Part shown: piece by piece, positions 1 to 7,267 of the stretch
Layout: the number at the start of each line of letters is the position of its first letter
Position numbering within the stretch: the stretch's first letter is position 1
Assembly (NCBI GenBank): GCA_027451455.1
Contig: DAIDJI010000073.1
Span: forward strand, 1 to 12,877
Direction: 5' to 3'
Length of the DNA: 12,877 bases
Source of the DNA: Planctomycetales bacterium
GTDB taxonomy: Bacteria > Planctomycetota > Planctomycetia > Isosphaerales > Isosphaeraceae
Made by a program: the position numbers and the translations under genes
The notes under the pieces: generated by a model
Databases searched by the model: none
The model's input: only the letters and a program-made list of their open reading frames with translations
What the model was told of the DNA's origin: nothing

Positions 1-465
1 CCGGCATCGGACTCGGGCCGATCGACCGTCGAGAGTGATCCAGGTCTCGAACGTGCATTCCCCCGGGACGTTGTTCAGCGCCCACTGCATGGGGATGATC
101 TTCGTGTAGAGGGTCTTGCCGTCGTTGGAGTGATCGACGAGACGGCTGGGGTGGTTATAGACGTCGCCCGAGCCGATCGGGTTCCAGGGCCAGCCCTTCC
201 AGCCCGGATGGGCCTTGCCGAACGGGTGCGGGCCCGAGTAATACGACTGCTGGACCTGCCGGCCGAGGTCGTGAGAATTGATCAGGTTCTCGCCCTTCGG
301 CGAGGTCGAGAGGTGGGTGATCGTCCCGCCGATGTCGAGGTCGACGCCGATCCGAACGCTTCCGTTGTCGAGGGAGCTCAGCCGCTCAGCGCGGGCTGGG
401 GCAAGACTCAGGGCGATCAGGAGGGTCGTCGTGGCGAGAACCGACAGCGAGTGGAGGCGACGCAT
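1..465 (-). CDS. Secreted protein of unknown function, N-terminal part (3' end outside window)
   Basis: An open frame runs without a stop from ATG at 465 down to base 1, giving 155 residues; the C-terminus lies outside the window. Residues 1-27 look like a Sec signal peptide: MRR, then a hydrophobic stretch (LSVLATTTLLIALSLAP) ending ARA|E. The mature part begins NGSVRIGVDLDIGGTITHL and is rich in Gly, Trp, Tyr and Pro (for example QQSYYSGPHPFG, GWPWNPIGSGDVYNHPSR, PMQWALNNVPGECTFETWI). This is typical of an extracellular beta-rich protein, perhaps a carbohydrate-active or lectin-like fold. I do not recognise a named family, so no function is assigned. The start is supported by the signal peptide immediately following it, although I see no strong Shine-Dalgarno. 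The gene is divergent from the metal ATPase, sharing the 146-bp spacer 466-611. Confidence 0.8.
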   Translation of the reverse strand, partial: MRRLHSLSVLATTTLLIALSLAPARAERLSSLDNGSVRIGVDLDIGGTITHLSTSPKGENLINSHDLGRQVQQSYYSGPHPFGKAHPGWKGWPWNPIGSGDVYNHPSRLVDHSNDGKTLYTKIIPMQWALNNVPGECTFETWITLDGRSARVRCR

Positions 466-582
466 CGGTGCGGTCCGTTTGGTGGGAAAATGGGGAGAGA
501 ATCCGACGCCGACGATGGTAAGGGAGCCGGCGCCTCATCGCAACCGGCCGGCGGGATCGTCACTCGCGCTCGAGAGACGTCG

Positions 583-602
583 GAAATCGGGCGGAGGATT
601 TC
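583..602. promoter_or_regulatory. Short inverted repeat upstream of the metal ATPase gene (possible operator)
   Basis: GAAATC at 583-588 and GATTTC at 597-602 form a perfect 6-bp inverted repeat around an 8-base centre that contains the only GGAGG near the ATPase start. That GGAGG (593-597) is 14 bases from ATG 612, which is far for a ribosome binding site. The repeat could be a binding site for a metal-responsive repressor or an RNA hairpin, but no regulator gene is present in the window. Such short repeats also occur by chance, so the call is weak. Confidence 0.25.
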
Positions 603-611
603 AGAAATAGG

Positions 612-2570
612 ATGACCATGCGAACATCCATTGCGAGTGAAGCGCCGCCGATGCGATCGGCGATTGCGACGGCTCTCTGCGCCGGGGCTGGGATTTCGGC
701 CTGGGCGATTGGGCCGGGGGTTGCCTCGACGATCCTGTACGCGATTGCGTACGCGTCGGGAGGCGTGGGGGCGGCCCTCGTCGCGATGGCCGAGTTGAGG
801 CATGGTCGATTGAGTGTCGACCTGCTGATGATCCTGGCCGCCGCGGGAGCCGCCGGGCTGGGCGACCGGGGGGAGGGGGCCGTTTTGTTGTTTCTCTTCT
901 CGCTGAGCGGGGCTCTCGAAGCCTATGCGATGTACCGGACGACCCGGTCGATCGACGCGCTCATCAAGCTGAGGCCCCGCGAGGCGAGTCGGGTGCGTGA
1001 GGGCGACGAGGAGCGGGTTGCGATCGAGGATCTGGCGGTCGGCGATCAGCTCCGCGTCCGACCGGGTGAGCGGTTCCCGGTCGATGGCGAGGTGATCGAG
1101 GGAGAAACCTGGGCCGACGAGGCGACGCTGACCGGTGAGAGCGAGCCGGTGGGCAAGGCGGTCGGCGATCCGGTCTTCGCCGGGACGATCAACGGGCGTG
1201 GAAGCGTGCTGGTCCGGATGACGCGGGCGGTCGCCGATACGACCCTGGAGCGGATCGTTCGGATGGTCCGGGAGGCGCAGGCCGAGAAGACCGATGCGCA
1301 GCGTCTGGTGGAATCGTGGCGCGGGCCGTATGTCGCGGGGGTGATGGGCGGCGCAGTGATCGCGTTTGTTGGTTCGTGGTTCCTGCACCACGAGGGGTTT
1401 GCCGACTCGTTTTATCACGCGATGGTGATCCTGGTGGTCGCCTCGCCGTGCGCGGTGGTGGTCGGAGCGCCGGCGGTCCTGCTCTCGGCGATCGCGAGGG
1501 CCGCGAGGCAGGGGGTACTGTTCAAGGGAGGCGCGCACCTGGAGCGGCTTGCGGAGGTCGATACCATCGCCTTTGACAAGACCGGAACGCTGACCCAGGG
1601 CCGTCCGGCTGTCACGGAGGTCTGGGCGACGGAGGGTCTGGCCCCCGACCGGTTGCTGGTCCTGGCCGCGGCGGTCGAGCGCCGGAGCGAGCACCACCTG
1701 GCCGCGGCGGTCGTCGCCGAGGCGGCGCGGCGGGGCGTCGACCCGTCCGGGATCGAGGTTGAGGACTTCGAGGCACACACCGGCGAGGGGGTTCATGCGC
1801 GGGTCGGCGGCCTCTGGGTGGGCGTTGGCCGCGAGGGGCTTTTCGCCTCGCACGACCGGCCGATCCCGGCCGCGATCGCCTCGGCCGGCGCTCGGTTCCG
1901 CGATCGGGGAGAGACGGTGCTTCTGGTTGTCCTGGCGGGCGATGGCCCGACGACCGGCGGCGTGATCGGCCTGGCCGATCTCCCCCGGCCGGAGGCCAGC
2001 GCCGCGATCGCCTCGCTCCGAGGTTCGGGGATCACCTCGATGGTGATCCTCACCGGCGATCACGAGCGTGCCGCCCGGGCCGTCGCCAGCCGGGTCGGTG
2101 CCGACAAGGTTCTCGCCGGGCTCCTTCCCGCCGAGAAGGTTGTCGAGCTGCGCCGGCTGATGAACGCGGGCCGGCGACTGGCGATGGTCGGCGACGGCGT
2201 CAACGACGCGCCCGCCCTCGCCGCCGCCGATGTCGGGATCGCCATGGGAGGCGCCGGCACCGATGTGGCGCTGGAGGTCGCCGATGTGGTTTTGATGGGC
2301 GACGACCTTCGCGCCCTGGCGCTTGCCGTCCGTCTCAGCCGGCTGGCTCGTCGGCGGGTCCGGCAGAACCTGGCGTTTGCCTTCGGGGTGATCGGAACGC
2401 TCGTTCTGGGCTCCTTCTTCGGGCTCCCGCTCTGGCTCGGCGTCGTCGGTCACGAGGGGAGCACGCTGCTGGTCGTCCTGAACGGGCTTCGTCTCCTGGG
2501 CGAGCCGCTTCCGGGCGAGGAGGCGCCCGGCGGGCGGATCGGCGGATCGGTCAAACCCCAGGCCGGTTGA
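612..2570 (+). CDS. P1B-4-type heavy-metal translocating P-type ATPase (Co/Fe/Zn efflux type)
   Basis: A 652-residue inner-membrane pump that would couple ATP hydrolysis to export of a divalent transition metal. Visible motifs: actuator TGES at 174-177; SPC at 278-280 in the ion-path helix, in place of the CPC of copper pumps; phosphorylation DKTGT with Asp322; N-domain SEHH at 359-362; TGD at 481-483; GDGVND at 527-532; and HEGST at 614-618 in the last helix. SPC plus HEG(G/S)T is the known signature of subgroup P1B-4 (CoaT, CtpD and PfeT types, reported to move Co2+, Fe2+ or Zn2+). By eye there are about eight membrane segments: four before residue 106, two at 240-290 and two at 585-628. 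There is no N-terminal CxxC metal-binding domain, which is usual for P1B-4. The N-domain HP motif is His-His here, keeping the ATP-contacting His361. ATG 612 and ATG 618 are both possible starts. No metal-sensing regulator lies nearby. Confidence 0.93.
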   Translation: MTMRTSIASEAPPMRSAIATALCAGAGISAWAIGPGVASTILYAIAYASGGVGAALVAMAELRHGRLSVDLLMILAAAGAAGLGDRGEGAVLLFLFSLSGALEAYAMYRTTRSIDALIKLRPREASRVREGDEERVAIEDLAVGDQLRVRPGERFPVDGEVIEGETWADEATLTGESEPVGKAVGDPVFAGTINGRGSVLVRMTRAVADTTLERIVRMVREAQAEKTDAQRLVESWRGPYVAGVMGGAVIAFVGSWFLHHEGFADSFYHAMVILVVASPCAVVVGAPAVLLSAIARAARQGVLFKGGAHLERLAEVDTIAFDKTGTLTQGRPAVTEVWATEGLAPDRLLVLAAAVERRSEHHLAAAVVAEAARRGVDPSGIEVEDFEAHTGEGVHARVGGLWVGVGREGLFASHDRPIPAAIASAGARFRDRGETVLLVVLAGDGPTTGGVIGLADLPRPEASAAIASLRGSGITSMVILTGDHERAARAVASRVGADKVLAGLLPAEKVVELRRLMNAGRRLAMVGDGVNDAPALAAADVGIAMGGAGTDVALEVADVVLMGDDLRALALAVRLSRLARRRVRQNLAFAFGVIGTLVLGSFFGLPLWLGVVGHEGSTLLVVLNGLRLLGEPLPGEEAPGGRIGGSVKPQAG

Positions 2571-3195
2571 GGCGTGGGCGCAGGTCGTCGAGCTTGAGCC
2601 GATCGACCCAGCACTCCGGCCGGTTCAGGTCGTCACGATTGGAGTATACCCTGGCGAGCGCCTCGATCTGGCGCCAGGCGCCTTCGAGGTCGCCGAGCAG
2701 GTAGCGGACCTGGGCCTCGACCTCGTGCGAGCCAACGCGTTTGAACCAGCGATGCGCCCGGAACGTGGCGATCCCGTCGATCCGGTCGAGCTCGGCCGAC
2801 AACCGTGCGATCGCGGCCTGGATCGGATCGACGATCGCCGAGAGGTCGTCGCCGACGCGGACCGTCCACCAGTTTGGCTGGCCCGAAACCAGTTTATCGA
2901 GACGACCGCGCGTTCCCAGACGGTCGCACTCGTATTCCTTGAGCCGGTCGGGCACAGGGAATCCCGTCAGGCGTCCAATTGCGTCGAACGCGATTCCCAC
3001 GTTGATGTAAAAGGTTTTCTCCATCGCCGTCGAACCGTGGCTCACCTGAACGTTGACAACCTGCGCCGTCTCTCCATGACGACGGTGGAAGTTCAGGGCG
3101 GTCTTGCGAAACCCCGACGCCTTCAGCGTCGGCGTGATCGCCCGCGCCACCACTTCCTTGAGGAGTTCCTCCGCCGGGGAATTCCCGCGTGCCAT
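2551..3195 (-). CDS. DUF4304 domain-containing protein
   Basis: A 214-residue soluble protein with no signal peptide. The N-terminal half fits the DUF4304 pattern: an amphipathic start (AEELLKEVVARAITPTLKA), then GFRKTALNFHRR at about 28-39, QVVNVQVS at 45-52 and FYINVGIAF at 62-70. The family is widespread and its role is unknown. The C-terminal third (about 150-195) is helical and reads like a short repeat-type or TPR-like hairpin (EVEAQVRYLLGDLEGAWRQI). I chose ATG 3195 because GGAG lies 9 bases upstream of it. An in-frame GTG at 3228 or ATG at 3210 would add 11 or 5 residues but lacks a comparable site. The 3' end overlaps the convergent ATPase gene by 20 bases. No functional link to the ATPase can be inferred from this. 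Confidence 0.82.
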   Translation of the reverse strand: MARGNSPAEELLKEVVARAITPTLKASGFRKTALNFHRRHGETAQVVNVQVSHGSTAMEKTFYINVGIAFDAIGRLTGFPVPDRLKEYECDRLGTRGRLDKLVSGQPNWWTVRVGDDLSAIVDPIQAAIARLSAELDRIDGIATFRAHRWFKRVGSHEVEAQVRYLLGDLEGAWRQIEALARVYSNRDDLNRPECWVDRLKLDDLRPRLNRPGV

Positions 3196-3228
3196 GGCTT
3201 TAGTCTCCATCGAGATTTTCTGATTCAC

Positions 3229-3749
3229 GTGTTGTCCGATCGGTTCCCTTGTCGGAACCTGCTCCAGCCGGCGATCTTCGCAAGACCTTTGGCTTCGTCC
3301 GGGTCGCCAGCTGGAGCTGGCTCCTACATGGGCGATTGGCCCGGTCCTTCGTGATCGGCCGATCGTTCGAGCGGGCTCCGGCCGGTGACCAGGTCACGAC
3401 CCGGTGCTCCCTCCGACAATAGATCGGCTACCCCAGCCATCACAAACCGGACAGGATCATCGGGCTCGTGAATGAGCCCCCACGTCCCCCGCGCGGGGAT
3501 GATGATAGGTGTCCGAGAATCCGTCAAGGCGGTCGCTCGGGAGCCGGCTATCCCGGTATCACAGGCGCTTCGTGGTCCCGAAATTCGTGACGGGGGACGT
3601 CGGGCGAAAGTCCAACGTCCATGCCTGGGAAAAGGTCTGGCCGAAGTCTTTCCACCCGGCGCGATCGGATCGTATCCTTGAAGGTCGATGATCGACTGAA
3701 CCTCTTCCCGAGCGGATCGAAACCGCCGGCCGCCTATACGGAACCTCGC
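3229..3749. other. Gene-free spacer between DUF4304 and the PVC heme protein
   Basis: No convincing gene is visible in this spacer. Besides the REP-like pair it holds several short palindromes: GATCGGCCGATC at 3353-3364, GTGACC-A-GGTCAC at 3385-3397, and a hairpin GGGCTC/GAGCCC at 3462-3479. An open frame extends from 3621 into the downstream gene, but its first 43 residues are basic and precede an obvious signal peptide, so they are probably untranslated leader. The promoter of the downstream gene should lie here, but I cannot identify it confidently. Confidence 0.5.
3254..3324. repeat. REP/BIME-like inverted repeat pair
   Basis: The left arm at 3254-3274 and right arm at 3304-3324 are inverted copies matching at 18 of 21 positions, separated by 29 bases. 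The right arm contains its own palindrome, CCAGCTGGAGCTGG. Read on the minus strand, it has the form TGTAGGAGCCAGCTCC followed by AGCTGGCGA, resembling the GTAGGAGC...GCGA pattern of bacterial REP sequences. Two inverted REP-like units make a BIME-like element. It lies just upstream of the DUF4304 gene and could fold in either transcript. No RAYT transposase is in the window. Only one copy is seen here, so repetition in the genome is inferred. Confidence 0.5.
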
Positions 3750-6700
3750 ATGAGAATCGAACGACTGCTCTCCGCCCTGGCCCTCGCGATCTTCGCGATC
3801 ATCCTGATCGCCGCCGCGCCGCAGCATCCGGTCACGCCCGACGGCGACGCGAAGCCCTATAACCCGAAGGTCGCGCCGGCCTCCGACGAGGCCGCTCGCG
3901 CTGCCCGGTCGTTCCGGCTCCCCGAGGGCGTGAAGGTCGAGCTATTTGCCGCTGAACCGATGCTCGCTAACCCGGTCGCCTTCGCCCTGGATGAGAAGGG
4001 AGTGGTCTACGTCGCCGAGACCTTCCGCCACGGTGCTGGCGTCACGGATACGCGCAGTCATATGAACTGGCTGGACGACGATCTCGCGAGTCGGACGGTC
4101 GTCGACCGCGTGGCGATGTATCGGAAGTACCTGGGCTCGGCGTTCGCCGGGTACTCGGTCGAGCACGAGCGGGTGCGTCGGGTTGTCGACCGCGACGGCG
4201 ACGGCCGGGCCGACGCGGCCACCACGTTCGCTGACGGCTTCAACGACCCTGCCGCCGGCATCGGCGCGGGGATTCTGGCGCGCAAGGGCGAGGTCTGGTA
4301 TGCCTGTATTCCCTGGCTCTGGAAGCTCCGCGACCACAACGGCGACGGCCGGGCCGACGAAAAAACGCTGCTCCATCAGGGCTACGGCGTCCACGTCGGG
4401 TTCCTCGGCCACGACCTGCACGGGCTGAAGTTCGGTCCGGACGGCCGCCTCTATTTCAGCATCGGCGATCGCGGGTTGAACGTCACCACGCTCGACAATC
4501 GAAGGGTGGTCAACATCGAGAGCGGCTCCGTCCTGCGATGCAACCCGGACGGGACCGAGCTTCAAATCTTCGCGACCGGCCTGCGCAACCCGCAGGAGCT
4601 CGCCTTCGACGAATTCGGAAACCTCTTCACCGGCGACAACAACAGCGACAGCGGCGACCGGGCGCGCTGGGTCTACCTGGTCGAGGGGTCTGACAGCGGC
4701 TGGCGGATCGGTTACCAGTTCATCGCCGGACCGATCAGCCGAGGTCCCTGGAACGAGGAAAAGCTCTGGTATCCGGCGTTCGACGGCCAGGCGGCGTACA
4801 TCGTTCCGCCGATTGCGAACGTCTCCGACGGCCCCTCGGGTCTGACCTACGACCCCGGCGTGACGATGCTTCCCGCCGCCTACCGCCGCCACTTCTTCCT
4901 CGTCGATTTCCGGGGCGGGAGCGGCCAGAGCGGCATCCGGAGCTTCGCGGTCAAACCGAAGGGGGCGTCGTTTGAGCTGGTCGACTCGCAGCAATTCCTC
5001 TGGCGCACGCTCGCCACCGACGCCGACTTCGGCCCCGACGGCGCCCTTTATTTCAGCGACTGGGTCGACGGCTGGGAGAAGCCGAACAAGGGGCGGATCT
5101 ACCGGGCGTTCGATCCGTCGAAGGCGAACGACGCGAAGGTCCGCGAAGTGCGCACGATCCTCGCCGAGGGGATGGACCGGCGACCGGTCGCCGAGCTGGC
5201 CGAATTCCTGGCGCATGCCGACATGCGAGTCCGCCAGGCTTCTCAGTTCGAGCTGGTGGATCGAGCCTCGGCGCACCTCCGACGGACACTCTCGCATACA
5301 CAGGATTCGGGCGTCGAAAACACATCCGACGATGGCAAGGCGGCCCTGGAGGCTCTCTCGAAGACAGCGGTCTCATCCGGCCCGATGCTCGCCCGGCTGC
5401 ACGCGATCTGGGGGCTCGGGCAGATCGGACGGGTCCGTCAGGATGGGCGTCGGGCCGAAGTCGGCCGGCTTCTCGTCCCGATGCTCGACGACCCTGAGGC
5501 CGAGATCCGCGCCCAGGCCGCCCGGGTACTGGGCGACCTGCTCGACCCACTGGCGTTCGACGGTCTGATCGGCCGGCTGAAGGACGAGAGCCCTCGCGTG
5601 CGCTCGCTCGCGGCGATCGCGATCGGGAAGCTGGGCCGGGTGGATGCGGTTGCGCCGCTGCTCGCGATGCTGGTCGAGAACGCCGATCGCGACCCGACCC
5701 TCCGCCACGCCGGGGTGATGGGGCTGGTCGGATCGTCTCGGAACGACTCGACGGCGCTTCGGAGCCTGGCCGACTCGGCCTCGCCCTCGGCGCGGATGGG
5801 CGTGCTGCTCGCGATGCGGCGACTCGGCGATCGGCAAATCGCCGGGTTCCTGAAGGACGCGGATCCTCGGATCGTCCTGGAAGCGGCGCGAGCGATCCAC
5901 GACGCCCCGGTCGACGCCGCGCTCCCGGCGCTGGCCGACCTGCCGATCTCGGGCTCAAGCCCCTTGCCTCTGATCCGCCGGGTGCTCGACGCCCATCAGA
6001 GGCGGGGCGAATGGAAGGACGCCCAGGCGCTCGCCGAGGTCGCGGGCCTGTCGGGACTTCCGACGCCGGCGCGTCGCCTCGCGATGGAGATGCTCGCTCA
6101 CTGGGCGAGCCCTCCCGGCCGGGATGCGGTACTGGGCCTCTGGCGTCCGATCGGCAATCGACCGGCCGGGCCCGCCGCCGAGGCGCTCCGGCCGAGGCTC
6201 GCCGCGATTCTCGCCGAGGCCCCCGACGACGTCCGAACGGCTGCGATCCAGGCCGCCGCGAGCCTCGGGGCGAAGGAATCCGGTGAGATTCTGGCGAAGC
6301 TCGTCGGCGAGGCCCATCGCAACGACGCCACCCGCGCCGCCGCGCTCCAGGCGCTCGAGGACCTGAAGGATCCCCGCAGAGCCGACGCCGCTCGAAAGGC
6401 CGCGGCGATGCCCGGCGAACGCACCCGGGCCGAGGCGCTCCGGGTCCTGGCCGAGGTTGACCCGGCCGCCGCCACCCCGATGGTCACCGAACGCATCGAG
6501 CGCGGAACGACGTCCGACCGCCAGGGTGCGATCGCGGCCCTGGGCGGGCTCCGCGGCGACGCGGCGCGAACGGCGATTTTGAACCTGCTCGACCGACTCT
6601 CGGCCGGCTCAATCGCGCCGGAGCTTCAGCTCGACGTGATCGAGGCCGCCGCGCGCCGACCCGAGGCCGACGTGCGCGACCGGCTCCACGCGTATGAGGA

Positions 6701-7199
6701 ATCCAAGCCAAAGAACGATCCGGTGGCCGCGTACCGCGAGGCAATCGCCGGCGGAAACGCCCGACGCGGTCGCGAGGTCTTCGTCGGCAAGGCGGCCGTC
6801 GAGTGCAACCGATGCCACCGGGCCCGAAGCTGGCGCGGAGAGATCCCCGGCGGCGAGGTCGGCCCCGACCTGACCGGCCTCGGCGCCCGACACGATCGTG
6901 CCTACATCCTCGAATCGATCGTGAACCCCAACAAGCAAATCGCCGAGGGATTTGAATCGGTCGTCGTGGCGACGATCGACGGCCAGGTGCTCACGGGCGT
7001 TCTCCGCGGCGAGGACGCGAAGTTCGTCCACCTGATGACCGCCGAGGGGAAGCGGCTGGATATCGCCAAGGATCAGATCGAGGACCGGAAACGCGGCCCC
7101 TCGGCGATGCCGACCGACCTGGCGCCGAAGCTCACAAAGAGCGAACTGCGCGACCTGGTCGAGTTCCTCGCCTCGCTAAAGAACCCGCGACAGCCGTGA
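3750..7199 (+). CDS. PVC-type heme-binding protein: dehydrogenase-like beta-propeller, HEAT repeats, C-terminal CxxCH domain
   Basis: A 1149-residue exported protein. ATG 3750 is chosen because MRIERLL and a hydrophobic run (ALALAIFAIILIAAA) form a signal peptide directly after it. Residues about 55-450 match the Pirellula/Verrucomicrobium-type membrane-bound dehydrogenase domain, a propeller related to soluble glucose/sorbosone dehydrogenases (PEGVKVELFAAEP, GLKFGPDGRLYFSIGDRG, GLRNPQELAFD). Two EF-hand-like calcium loops are visible, D147-D149-D151-D155 and D195-N197-D199-D203. Residues about 480-960 are HEAT-like helical repeats, clearest at about 575-660. The last part is the PVC-type cytochrome domain with CNRCH at 1019-1023 (one covalent c-type heme) and GPDLTGLG following; it ends near FLASLK. 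In this family the protein is thought to oxidise sugars or similar compounds outside the cytoplasm and pass electrons to the heme. The substrate is not known. It appears monocistronic, 68 bases before the next gene. Confidence 0.93.
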   Translation: MRIERLLSALALAIFAIILIAAAPQHPVTPDGDAKPYNPKVAPASDEAARAARSFRLPEGVKVELFAAEPMLANPVAFALDEKGVVYVAETFRHGAGVTDTRSHMNWLDDDLASRTVVDRVAMYRKYLGSAFAGYSVEHERVRRVVDRDGDGRADAATTFADGFNDPAAGIGAGILARKGEVWYACIPWLWKLRDHNGDGRADEKTLLHQGYGVHVGFLGHDLHGLKFGPDGRLYFSIGDRGLNVTTLDNRRVVNIESGSVLRCNPDGTELQIFATGLRNPQELAFDEFGNLFTGDNNSDSGDRARWVYLVEGSDSGWRIGYQFIAGPISRGPWNEEKLWYPAFDGQAAYIVPPIANVSDGPSGLTYDPGVTMLPAAYRRHFFLVDFRGGSGQSGIRSFAVKPKGASFELVDSQQFLWRTLATDADFGPDGALYFSDWVDGWEKPNKGRIYRAFDPSKANDAKVREVRTILAEGMDRRPVAELAEFLAHADMRVRQASQFELVDRASAHLRRTLSHTQDSGVENTSDDGKAALEALSKTAVSSGPMLARLHAIWGLGQIGRVRQDGRRAEVGRLLVPMLDDPEAEIRAQAARVLGDLLDPLAFDGLIGRLKDESPRVRSLAAIAIGKLGRVDAVAPLLAMLVENADRDPTLRHAGVMGLVGSSRNDSTALRSLADSASPSARMGVLLAMRRLGDRQIAGFLKDADPRIVLEAARAIHDAPVDAALPALADLPISGSSPLPLIRRVLDAHQRRGEWKDAQALAEVAGLSGLPTPARRLAMEMLAHWASPPGRDAVLGLWRPIGNRPAGPAAEALRPRLAAILAEAPDDVRTAAIQAAASLGAKESGEILAKLVGEAHRNDATRAAALQALEDLKDPRRADAARKAAAMPGERTRAEALRVLAEVDPAAATPMVTERIERGTTSDRQGAIAALGGLRGDAARTAILNLLDRLSAGSIAPELQLDVIEAAARRPEADVRDRLHAYEESKPKNDPVAAYREAIAGGNARRGREVFVGKAAVECNRCHRARSWRGEIPGGEVGPDLTGLGARHDRAYILESIVNPNKQIAEGFESVVVATIDGQVLTGVLRGEDAKFVHLMTAEGKRLDIAKDQIEDRKRGPSAMPTDLAPKLTKSELRDLVEFLASLKNPRQP

Positions 7200-7267
7200 G
7201 CGAACCACGGGACATCGACTTTGAAATACAGAAAATTTAAATACGATCACAATAAAGCTTTAAAAAT
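7200..7267 (+). promoter_or_regulatory. A+T-rich leader and probable promoter region of the AAA/TOPRIM-like pair
   Basis: The 50 bases before ATG 7268 are about four fifths A+T, in sharp contrast to the surrounding G+C-rich DNA. TTGAAA at 7221-7226 followed by TACGAT at 7242-7247 (15-base spacing, shorter than ideal) is a possible sigma-70-like promoter. TAAAGCTTTA at 7253-7262 is a perfect 10-bp palindrome directly before the start codon and could be an operator. No Shine-Dalgarno is visible, so initiation may be leaderless or depend on an unstructured A-rich leader. The promoter boxes are tentative; the composition shift is certain. Confidence 0.4.

Noticed and set aside
417..2453. 678-codon open frame on the minus strand opposite the metal ATPase
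   Set aside because: Its translation is Arg/Pro/Asp/Gly-rich low-complexity sequence with no domain, typical of antisense shadows in G+C-rich genes. The opposite strand has every P-type ATPase motif.
3621..3749. Upstream extension of the PVC heme protein to ATG 3621
   Set aside because: The extra 43 residues are basic and would bury the signal peptide that begins at ATG 3750.
3942..5297. 451-codon minus-strand frame inside the PVC heme protein gene
   Set aside because: Shadow of the propeller coding region. The plus-strand frame carries the family motifs throughout.
5053..5958. 301-codon minus-strand frame inside the HEAT region
   Set aside because: Translation is almost entirely Arg/Pro/Ser/Gly, which is an antisense composition artefact.
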